Source of the DNA: an uncultured Clostridia bacterium
GTDB taxonomy: Bacteria; Bacillota; Clostridia; Christensenellales; Borkfalkiaceae
Direction: 5' to 3'
Length of the DNA: 5,818 bases
Assembly: GCA_937888935.1 (NCBI GenBank)
Contig: CALARO010000051.1
Coordinates: 1 to 5,818, forward strand
Positions 1 through 5,818 of this stretch are shown piece after piece. The notes under the pieces were generated by a model. That model was not told where the DNA came from, did not search any database, and was given only the letters and a program-made list of their open reading frames with translations. The stretch's first letter is position 1. Each line of letters starts with the position of its first letter. Both the position numbers and the translations under genes were made by a program.

Positions 1-1696
1 GACTGCGGAATGTGAGATTACCGTGGAAAAATCTGATTTTGCACCGATATTGTTTTTATCTCAAAACGAAGTGTCTGTGTATGAAAATGAAAGTTATTTG
101 TTGGAGAGCAAGGTAAAAATCGGTGAAATGGTGTTTGATAACGCCGCTGTACAATGGCTTCTTGCCGGCGGTGCAATCGATTCTGTCGCCGAAATATCCG
201 GCGAAAAAGGCTTGTATGAAATTACGGGTAAAAATGCAGGTTGTGCCGAATATTACGGCGTTACGGAGATGAACGGAATTTCGGCATACGCTAAATTAAA
301 CGTAAATGTTGTGCAGCCGACGATCTCTTTGGAATTTAAAAATATTCTCGTTACGCAAGAAGGTTATTGCGCGAAGGTGTCTATGTTAAAAACGGAACAA
401 GATAATGATACGTTTAAAGTAGAAACTTCGGCAATCAATCTTGGTGGTACTCCTATAAACAACGGAGTTTTGCTTACTTATTCTTCGCAAAATGAAAATA
501 TTCTTACGATAGACGAAAACGGAAACATTACGCCGGTTGCGAAGGGGAAAACGTCGGTTAAAGTACATGCAGAAAAAGATAATATTCAATCGGACACATT
601 TATTACGGTTGAAGTTTATGCGCCGACGATTGAGCTTAACGATACTTTTACTCTTGAAACTTTGGATTTAAAACCGATTGCGCTTACCGAAACATTACAT
701 GGTGATATTGAAAAGGTTACAATCGAACAGAATGAGGAAATTTACGCTAAAAATGTTTTTGGTTTGCTTAACGAAAGGTCTTTGGTTTTGAAAGATTTAC
801 CGACGCAGGCAAAGTATCTTGGCGAAAACGTTATACTTAAAATCGATACAAAAAAAGCGAGCTATGTGTTGCAGGGGAATATTTACACAAAAGTCATCAA
901 AACGAAATCCGATTTAGACGCAATCAGCGGAAAAGACGGAATTTCAGATAATTGTACAGAAGATTTGTATGACGGTTGTGTAAAACTTTTCGACGGTTAT
1001 TTCGTGTTTGGCTCGGATATAAACTATAACGGCACGTATAGTGGTCTGTTTGGAAAAATCAATACTTATTATGAAATTCCCGGCAGGGCGTATACTTATT
1101 ACAGCACATACAGAGAAGGCGATTATGAACAAGGTTTTCAAGGCGTAATAGATGGAAAAGGACATTATATTTCCGGCTTGAAAATGACTTCGAATAATGG
1201 TGCGACTTGGGGATTTATACCTACTATAAAACGTGCGGGAACATTAAAAAATCTTGCTTTTATCGATGCCGAAGTAGAGAACAGCGCATATATTTCCGCT
1301 TGTCTTGCAGGAACGATTGAAAATATATATGTAAAATATAAGTCGATTAAAATGACTACGGATAATGGTTGGGAGCAAAACGTGGTAACTTTTGCTCCGG
1401 CGACGAATGCATACAGTACAATTAAAACGAGTTTTGTAGATGCAAGTGAAGCGAAAATAGATGTTTCCGGCGTAACAAAGTGCATATTATTTGCCGATTC
1501 GATGCGAGTGGCGGCAACGGAAAATTGTTTCTGTATTTCCGCTAACGCGGTTTTTTCGGATGACGCCAGACAAAAATATGCATCTTTCGAGGCGCTTCAA
1601 AATGATGCAAGCGTGCAAAGAATTATAGCCGCTTATGATCAATCTGTTTGGACGATAAAAGACGGAGCGCCGATTTTCAGAACTCTGCTGCAATAA
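1..1696 (+). CDS. Surface/secreted protein with bacterial Ig-like (BIG2) domains and C-terminal beta-helix module (5' partial)
   Basis: The frame is open from base 2 to the TAA at 1694-1696 with no stop upstream, so the N-terminus and any signal peptide lie outside the window. The GTG at 23 is internal: the preceding codons (TAECEIT) read like the last strand of another Ig-like domain. Counting from that GTG, residues 9-97 and 101-198 form two Ig-like units. The second has the BIG2 signature YSSQNENILTIDENGNITPV followed by AKGKTSVKV. Residues 200-290 are another beta-rich segment without a clear family. Residues 293-557 resemble the GLUG/pectate-lyase-like modules of Gram-positive surface proteins: FGSDINYNG, then FQGVIDGKGHYISGL, then LKNLAFIDAEVEN, ending in WTIKDGAPIF. 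There is no LPXTG motif or C-terminal membrane segment, so anchoring, if any, would be N-terminal (for example lipidation). The role is probably glycan or matrix binding at the cell surface. No catalytic residues are recognisable. Confidence 0.85.
   Translation, partial: TAECEITVEKSDFAPILFLSQNEVSVYENESYLLESKVKIGEMVFDNAAVQWLLAGGAIDSVAEISGEKGLYEITGKNAGCAEYYGVTEMNGISAYAKLNVNVVQPTISLEFKNILVTQEGYCAKVSMLKTEQDNDTFKVETSAINLGGTPINNGVLLTYSSQNENILTIDENGNITPVAKGKTSVKVHAEKDNIQSDTFITVEVYAPTIELNDTFTLETLDLKPIALTETLHGDIEKVTIEQNEEIYAKNVFGLLNERSLVLKDLPTQAKYLGENVILKIDTKKASYVLQGNIYTKVIKTKSDLDAISGKDGISDNCTEDLYDGCVKLFDGYFVFGSDINYNGTYSGLFGKINTYYEIPGRAYTYYSTYREGDYEQGFQGVIDGKGHYISGLKMTSNNGATWGFIPTIKRAGTLKNLAFIDAEVENSAYISACLAGTIENIYVKYKSIKMTTDNGWEQNVVTFAPATNAYSTIKTSFVDASEAKIDVSGVTKCILFADSMRVAATENCFCISANAVFSDDARQKYASFEALQNDASVQRIIAAYDQSVWTIKDGAPIFRTLLQ
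323..619 (+). other. BIG2-type bacterial Ig-like domain within the first CDS
   Basis: This is the best-conserved Ig-like unit of the surface protein. It carries the typical BIG2 pattern: a serine/asparagine-rich turn (YSSQNENIL), TIDENGNITPV, then AKGKTSVKV and a closing FITVEVYAP strand. The preceding 90 residues look like a more diverged copy that ends in a similar strand (AKLNVNVVQPT). BIG2 folds act as spacers or adhesive modules outside the cell. Exact domain edges are estimates. Confidence 0.7.
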
Positions 1697-1709
1697 AAGA
1701 AAACAAATG

Positions 1710-1718
1710 AAAGGAAAG
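1710..1718 (+). promoter_or_regulatory. Ribosome binding site of the GH20 gene
   Basis: The purine run AAAGGAAAG contains AGGA ten bases before the ATG at 1726. An in-frame TGA at 1708-1710 blocks any upstream extension, so this site fixes 1726 as the first possible ATG start. The whole gap from the previous stop is 29 bases and holds no terminator, which suggests co-transcription with the upstream surface protein. Confidence 0.6.
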
Positions 1719-1725
1719 AAAATCT

Positions 1726-3621
1726 ATGGAAATCGTAGCGATTCAATTAGATCTCGGCAGGCAAAAGGAACGGAAAGATTTTATTTTAGATTTTGCTGAA
1801 TTTGCAAAAAAGCACGGATATAATACTATTATTTTGTATCTTGAAGCGTGCGTAAGGACTTCCGTTACTGAATTCTTTGATGAGAAAAGTACCTATTCGC
1901 TTGCCGAGCTTTCCGAGATTGTAAATTCGATAGAACAATCGGGCTTAAATGTGATTCCGGCATTTGAAAACTTTTTCCACATGGAAAAATTTTTCGTGTA
2001 TCCGGAATTAGCCTATCTTTCAGAGTTTTCCGACGAAAAAGCGGAAGGTCGCGGTTGGTCTTCTTCGTTGTATCCGCGCGGTGCGGTCGGGTGCATATCA
2101 AATCCCGAATTAAATCGGTTTATGGATGCCTATATCACGGAAGTGAGTAACGTATTTCATAGTAAATACGTGCATATGGGGCTTGACGAGGTATTTGAAT
2201 TCGGCGAGTGTGCGCGCTGCAAAAAAGCGATTGCAAGCGGAAGTACAAAAGAAGATATGTTTTTTTCGCAAGTGATACACAATTATAATCTTGCGAAGTC
2301 GCTCGGGAAAGAAATGATGATGTGGGATGATTTTTTCGAGTATTACGATATTATCGAAAAACTGCCCCGCGATATTATTTTTTGTAACTGGAATTACGGA
2401 TATGTTGCCGATGAGCCGAAAGGACATTGGACGAATAGAGTAAAACGCGATTGGTTTTCATTGTACGACGAACTCGGGTTCAGATATATGTTCTGCGCGT
2501 ATGGACATGAAGCATCTCCGATTTATAACGTAAATACTTATACGGAATATGCTTTGAAACATCATCCGATCGGCGCGCTCCTTACCACGTGGGAACGTTC
2601 GGATTGTTTTCTGCTTGGAATGTATCCCGAAATAGCATATGCCGGCGAACTTTGGAGCGGAAAAGCCGTGCCTGAATCCGCGGAAACGATTTACACAGAA
2701 ATAACCGGCGATAGCGTGGCAGCGAAAGCGATTATAGCTATACCCGCTGTCAGTTGGCTTTCGGGATATAACGATATTACAAGAATTTCGGAATGTAATT
2801 ATTACGTAAAGGATATTTATGCTTCATTATTAAATATTGCGTTGCCTTCGATTGAAAAAGGAATGAATGAACAATCTGGCGCAAAGAAAGATGTTTTATC
2901 GGATATTTTTGCGTTTTTGAAAGAACAGGAATTGTGGCTGAAAATTCAAAAACTCGGCAACGAATGGTTTGATAATTATGAAAAACAATTAAAATCCAAA
3001 GAATACTTTTTATCTGCATTGAGTGAAATTTCCGATTCTTTCAATCAATTGCACGGCATTTACGGAAATCTTTGGAAAACATATCGTAACGGCATAGAAA
3101 GTTATGGAAACGCGCTTGCAAATCGAATCAATTGGCAAAAAAACACAATTGATGCTTTGAAAAAAGATGTACAAGCAAACGATTTAGATAAAGGAGTTTT
3201 GTTTTTCGATTGCGCATTACCGGATGCTTACGCGAGCGTAAAAGGCGAATTTTTTGTAAAATATAAAGGCGACAAAGCGGAAACGCTTGTATATTCCGGT
3301 GCGATTAAGCATAGCGTAGTGGAATTTGATGTCGGCGCATGTTATACTCTGCGTATGGCAATAGATGATCGTCCGATAGAATATGCCGTGTTCGGCGTAT
3401 ACGGCGAAGGCGCGGTTTATCCGTTGAATTTACACTATTTTGCTAATGGCAGAAAGTATTATGCGAAATCGGTGGAAAAAATAAGCGGCTTTGTGCAGAA
3501 TGAAAGAAATATGCTTTACCCGGATGCGCGTTTTGCGCTTATGGGATATGAAAGCGGTTTGGATCATTTGAATAACGTATCTCTTAGTAAAAAACGTAGT
3601 AGCGTGAGGGTGGTGTTTTAA
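1726..3621 (+). CDS. Glycoside hydrolase family 20, predicted cytoplasmic beta-N-acetylhexosaminidase (GcnA-like)
   Basis: This is predicted to remove terminal beta-linked GlcNAc or GalNAc from oligosaccharides by substrate-assisted catalysis. The GH20 barrel starts almost at residue 1. LDLGR gives the substrate-binding Arg12, FFHMEKF gives the conserved His85, and HMGLDE (150-155) holds the catalytic pair Asp154 (orients the acetamido group) and Glu155 (acid/base). Aromatic pocket residues are likely Trp200 (MMWDDFF), Trp222/Tyr224 (NWNYG), Trp289 (TTWE) and Trp310 (ELWSG). Residues about 375-480 look mainly helical, and 485-631 form a beta-rich tail. No signal peptide is present, so it should act in the cytosol on imported sugars. 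It resembles streptococcal GcnA in the barrel, but the usual N-terminal GH20b-type domain is absent, and the in-frame stop at 1708 shows this is not a start-site error. Family assignment is firm; substrate and linkage are inference. Confidence 0.92.
   Translation: MEIVAIQLDLGRQKERKDFILDFAEFAKKHGYNTIILYLEACVRTSVTEFFDEKSTYSLAELSEIVNSIEQSGLNVIPAFENFFHMEKFFVYPELAYLSEFSDEKAEGRGWSSSLYPRGAVGCISNPELNRFMDAYITEVSNVFHSKYVHMGLDEVFEFGECARCKKAIASGSTKEDMFFSQVIHNYNLAKSLGKEMMMWDDFFEYYDIIEKLPRDIIFCNWNYGYVADEPKGHWTNRVKRDWFSLYDELGFRYMFCAYGHEASPIYNVNTYTEYALKHHPIGALLTTWERSDCFLLGMYPEIAYAGELWSGKAVPESAETIYTEITGDSVAAKAIIAIPAVSWLSGYNDITRISECNYYVKDIYASLLNIALPSIEKGMNEQSGAKKDVLSDIFAFLKEQELWLKIQKLGNEWFDNYEKQLKSKEYFLSALSEISDSFNQLHGIYGNLWKTYRNGIESYGNALANRINWQKNTIDALKKDVQANDLDKGVLFFDCALPDAYASVKGEFFVKYKGDKAETLVYSGAIKHSVVEFDVGACYTLRMAIDDRPIEYAVFGVYGEGAVYPLNLHYFANGRKYYAKSVEKISGFVQNERNMLYPDARFALMGYESGLDHLNNVSLSKKRSSVRVVF
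3606..3613 (+). promoter_or_regulatory. Weak ribosome binding site of the MBL gene, inside the end of the GH20 gene
   Basis: GAGGGTGG lies 8 bases before the ATG at 3622, within the last codons of the GH20 gene. The match to AGGAGG is imperfect. The TAA of the upstream gene directly abuts this ATG, so translation probably relies partly on ribosomes that have just finished the hexosaminidase. Confidence 0.45.
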
Positions 3622-4479
3622 ATGGCGAGAATGTACGTGCTTACCGAAACAAGTCCGTTTATGATGAGTTACGTGATAATTACAGAGAAAAACAATGTAG
3701 TTATTGTTGATGGCGGAATGAGAGAAGATATGCCTCTTTTAAAAAAATATGTGGATGGCAGACATATTTCCGCATGGATTTTAACGCACGCGCATAATGA
3801 TCACATCGACGGATTTGTGAATGAAGCCGAAACAAACGGTTTAAAAGATTTTGATATAGAAACTATTTATTACAATTTTCCGGATTATGATAAACTGATT
3901 AAATTGACGGATGTTCCCGATCTTGAATATTTTAGACAAGAACTCAACGAAATTCTGCCGGCTTTTAATGCGGTGAAACCAAAATTTGCAGAGAAAGAGC
4001 ATATTGTTCGCCAAGGTGAGAAGATCGATATCGACGAGGTAAATATTGAATTTTTATTTACATATCACGATGGATTGTATGCAAATTTAATGAATGACAG
4101 TTCTCTTGCGTTTCGCTTAAAAACGCCGAAAACATCTGTGATGTTTTTGGGTGATTTGGGACCGCAAGGCGGCGATATTTTGTATTTTGAAAATTTTGGA
4201 AAGTTACAAGCCGAATATTGTCAGATGGCTCATCACGGACATATGAACGTATCTATGGAAGTATACGAAGCTATTGCCCCGAAAGCGTGTATCTGGAATG
4301 CTCCTATTTGGCTGTATGAGGAAGAAGCATTACCGAAATATCTTGCGGATTTCGAATACGCAAGAAAAAGCGATCGGCTGAGAATGTACGGCACGGCGGT
4401 GACGAGAGAATGGATGCAAAAACTCGGCGTCAAAAAACATTATGTAACGGGTTACGGCACGCAGAAAATTGATTTATAA
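3622..4479 (+). CDS. Metallo-beta-lactamase-fold metallohydrolase (ComEC-like MBL type), substrate unknown
   Basis: This is a soluble 285-aa hydrolase predicted to bind two metal ions, probably zinc. The fold is visible from the N-terminal strands MSYVIITE and NVVIVDGG, then the metal motif THAHNDHIDG (His56, His58, Asp60, His61). LMNDSSLAFRL follows (158-165), then FLGDLG with bridging Asp178, and MAHHGHMN with His204/His205. The NDSSL...RL, GDLG and HHG series matches the MBL domain found in ComEC and its free-standing relatives, rather than the GHTPG series of class B beta-lactamases or glyoxalase II. There is no signal peptide or membrane segment, so it is cytoplasmic, and unlike ComEC it has no channel domain. 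Its ATG follows the GH20 stop with no gap, which suggests a job in the same pathway. Phosphoester, nucleotide, lactone or modified-sugar substrates are all possible; none can be chosen from sequence. Confidence 0.88.
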   Translation: MARMYVLTETSPFMMSYVIITEKNNVVIVDGGMREDMPLLKKYVDGRHISAWILTHAHNDHIDGFVNEAETNGLKDFDIETIYYNFPDYDKLIKLTDVPDLEYFRQELNEILPAFNAVKPKFAEKEHIVRQGEKIDIDEVNIEFLFTYHDGLYANLMNDSSLAFRLKTPKTSVMFLGDLGPQGGDILYFENFGKLQAEYCQMAHHGHMNVSMEVYEAIAPKACIWNAPIWLYEEEALPKYLADFEYARKSDRLRMYGTAVTREWMQKLGVKKHYVTGYGTQKIDL

Positions 4480-4514
4480 ACAGCGTGCAGCCGAGTAATT
4501 TAAAACGACATTAA

Positions 4515-4531
4515 TAAGGGGAAAACCCTTA
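4515..4531 (+). promoter_or_regulatory. Small hairpin in the leader of the lipoprotein gene
   Basis: TAAGGG (4515-4520) and CCCTTA (4526-4531) form a perfect 6-bp stem around a GAAAA loop. It ends five bases before the AGGAGG site. No T-run follows, so it is not a standard intrinsic terminator. It could modulate access to the ribosome binding site, mark an RNA processing point, or be chance. Confidence 0.35.
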
Positions 4532-4536
4532 GAAAC

Positions 4537-4542
4537 AGGAGG
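4537..4542 (+). promoter_or_regulatory. Strong ribosome binding site of the lipoprotein gene
   Basis: A perfect AGGAGG sits 7 bases upstream of the ATG at 4550. It is the strongest Shine-Dalgarno match in the window and fixes the start of a gene that has no stop codon in view. Confidence 0.85.
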
Positions 4543-4549
4543 AATTTAT

Positions 4550-5818
4550 ATGAGAACACTCAAACGCACTATTCGAACATTGTTTTTTGCAATGTTTCTC
4601 TGTCTTTTCGCGGTTTTTACCGCCTGCGAAAAAGACGACAAGCCCGACGACGATTCTGGCGAGCCGACCAAACAGTATACGATTACTATGGACGTATGCG
4701 ACGGGGTAACGGCTAAGTATGAACAAACGGCAGAAGAAGGGAAATCTTATTCCTTTACGCTTGTATTGCAAACCGGGTATTCGGGAACGCTTACGGTTGC
4801 AGCTTATGTCGGTGAAACGCCCGTAGAGGTATCGGACGGTGAAAACGGATCGTATACGATCGCGAAGATTACGGGCAATACCGATATTGTAGTTACCGGC
4901 GCAACTGCGCAGAAATTCAACGTAACGAAACCGACGAAAGATGCCGATCACGTGATAGTAAACGGTAATGATTATGCCGAATACGGAAAAACTTATGGGT
5001 TTTCAGTACGCGTTGCGGAAAATTACGTAAAAACAGATGATTTTGAAGTAACCGCAACGATGGGCGGAGCGGCTTGTGAAGTTATTCCGGGGGTAAACAG
5101 TTATTCGATTGCTAATGTTACGGGCGATCTTATAATTACCGTGAAAGGAGTGAAGCTGCAAGAAAAATACCCCGTACCGGAAGCGGAAATTGAGGAAGCG
5201 AAGACGATTGAAGAATCGGTGTATTCCGGCGGTAATTTTAAAGCAAGCGCAGTAGCTGCGCCAAAGGGATTTTTGAAAGTCGCTGAAAGTAAAAATAATC
5301 ACGCGGCGGATGGACAGGATGCCCCGTTTATTCACGGTCAATTTCTTTCGGACGCAAATCTTGCAAAATACAGCAAAGTATATTTTGCCGTAAAGAGTAA
5401 TCTTGGATATCGCTTCACGCCGAATAACGATGATTCCGAAACATTGTCGCTTACCGATTGGATTTATTTTTATCTTACGAAAAACGATAATGCAACAGAT
5501 GAAAAACTTGCTACGTGGAATCTTGTTGCCGCGTGCAACGATGTTGTTGTCTTTAAATGCGAGCTTAATCCGGAAAATGCCGAAGTGCCTGCTTCGTTGC
5601 TTGCAATGTTGTGGAAAAACGTAAAAGGTTTTTGCCCGATTGGTTTTACAGCCGAAGACGTACTGGATGTATTTTGTACGGAATTGAAAGGATTACGTGA
5701 TCCAAATGCCGAGCCGGACGTACCTCCTTACGGAGAATTGATTACGAATGATCTTTTTGCAAACGGAACAGAGGTAGAAACATCCGCTCCCGACGGATTT
5801 ACCACAATGAAAAAAATT
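4550..5818 (+). CDS. Lipoprotein with tandem beta-rich repeats (3' partial)
   Basis: The frame stays open for 423 codons to the window edge. A basic N-terminus (MRTLKRTIR) and a hydrophobic stretch (about 11-24) lead to VFTAC, a lipobox with Cys26 as the predicted lipidated residue. Phe at -3 is less usual than Leu. An acidic linker (EKDDKPDDDSGEP) follows, as is common for Gram-positive surface lipoproteins. Residues 42-117 and 122-200 are two related beta-rich repeats. Residues about 205-390 form a larger module rich in aromatics (YFAVKSNLGYRF, TDWIYFYLTKND, ATWNLVAACND), which could be a carbohydrate-binding beta-sandwich. The last 29 residues seem to begin a second copy. No catalytic motif is seen, so a binding role on the outer face of the membrane is the most cautious reading. 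The gene starts 70 bases after the MBL gene, with no clear terminator or promoter between them. Confidence 0.88.
   Translation, partial: MRTLKRTIRTLFFAMFLCLFAVFTACEKDDKPDDDSGEPTKQYTITMDVCDGVTAKYEQTAEEGKSYSFTLVLQTGYSGTLTVAAYVGETPVEVSDGENGSYTIAKITGNTDIVVTGATAQKFNVTKPTKDADHVIVNGNDYAEYGKTYGFSVRVAENYVKTDDFEVTATMGGAACEVIPGVNSYSIANVTGDLIITVKGVKLQEKYPVPEAEIEEAKTIEESVYSGGNFKASAVAAPKGFLKVAESKNNHAADGQDAPFIHGQFLSDANLAKYSKVYFAVKSNLGYRFTPNNDDSETLSLTDWIYFYLTKNDNATDEKLATWNLVAACNDVVVFKCELNPENAEVPASLLAMLWKNVKGFCPIGFTAEDVLDVFCTELKGLRDPNAEPDVPPYGELITNDLFANGTEVETSAPDGFTTMKKI
4673..4900 (+). repeat. Protein-level repeat unit 1 in the lipoprotein
   Basis: Residues 42-117 of the lipoprotein contain GKSYSFTLVLQTGY in the middle and GSYTIAKITGNTDIVVTG at the end. 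Both match the equivalent parts of the next unit. The similarity is seen in protein, not DNA, which suggests an old duplication. It is probably a small Ig- or InlB-repeat-like beta fold. Confidence 0.65.
4913..5149 (+). repeat. Protein-level repeat unit 2 in the lipoprotein
   Basis: Residues 122-200 repeat the pattern of unit 1: GKTYGFSVRVAENY aligns with GKSYSFTLVLQTGY, and NSYSIANVTGDLIITVKG aligns with GSYTIAKITGNTDIVVTG. The spacing between the paired motifs is about 80 residues. Confidence 0.65.

Noticed and set aside
23..25. GTG as the true start of the first gene
   Set aside because: The frame continues open upstream to the window edge, with residues typical of a domain-closing strand. 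There is no Shine-Dalgarno site, and the following residues are not a signal peptide.
1165..1485. 106-codon minus-strand open frame
   Set aside because: It is opposite the beta-helix module of the surface protein. The apparent hydrophobicity comes from the complementary codon pattern and there is no supporting start signal.
4457..4488. GCACGC/GCGTGC inverted repeat spanning the end of the MBL gene as a terminator
   Set aside because: The stem is only 6 bp with a 20-base loop, half of it lies in coding sequence, and no T-run follows.
4469..4517. Sigma-A promoter before the lipoprotein gene (TTGATT with TAATTT or TAATAA)
   Set aside because: Spacing between the possible -35 and the -10-like boxes is too long (21 bases or more), and A+T-rich hexamers are expected by chance here.
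4529..4951. 140-codon open frame on the minus strand
   Set aside because: It lies opposite the lipoprotein gene, which has a strong ribosome site, lipobox and repeat structure. The antisense product is rich in Arg, Phe and Ile with no recognisable domain, as expected of a shadow.
5003..5341. 112-codon open frame on the minus strand
   Set aside because: It is antisense to the same lipoprotein gene, with shadow-like composition and no ribosome site or family match.
5403..5624. 73-codon open frame on the plus strand
   Set aside because: It is out of frame within the lipoprotein gene, whose own frame stays open across the region and gives a sensible aromatic-rich domain.

Overview
The window reads as part of an A+T-leaning, Gram-positive genome, most likely an uncultured gut-type Clostridia/Firmicutes relative. 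The reasons are purine-rich Shine-Dalgarno sites, including a perfect AGGAGG; a lipoprotein-type signal peptide on a surface protein; bacterial Ig-like (BIG2-type) surface modules; and short intergenic gaps with all genes on one strand. This placement is inference. No rRNA, tRNA or other taxonomic marker is present.

Layout, all on the + strand: (1) bases 1-1696 hold the 3' part of a large secreted or surface protein with Ig-like domains and a C-terminal beta-helix (GLUG-like) module; its start lies outside the window. (2) Bases 1726-3621 encode a 631-aa glycoside hydrolase family 20 enzyme, a predicted cytoplasmic beta-N-acetylhexosaminidase of the GcnA-like type. (3) Bases 3622-4479 encode a 285-aa metallo-beta-lactamase-fold hydrolase whose ATG follows the GH20 stop codon with no gap. 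(4) A 70-base spacer holds a small hairpin and a strong ribosome binding site. (5) Bases 4550-5818 hold the 5' part of a lipoprotein with two tandem beta-rich repeats and a larger C-terminal module that appears to start repeating just before the window ends.

Genes 1 to 3 look like one transcription unit (gaps of 29 and 0 bases), and gene 4 may continue it, since no convincing terminator or promoter separates it. The likely theme is capture and breakdown of amino-sugar glycans: two exported proteins with probable binding modules surround an intracellular hexosaminidase and a tightly coupled metallohydrolase of unknown substrate. No transporter, regulator, mobile element, CRISPR array or RNA gene is visible. 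The least ordinary aspects are the GH20/MBL pairing, the altered domain layout of the GH20 enzyme, and the repeat structure of the last lipoprotein.
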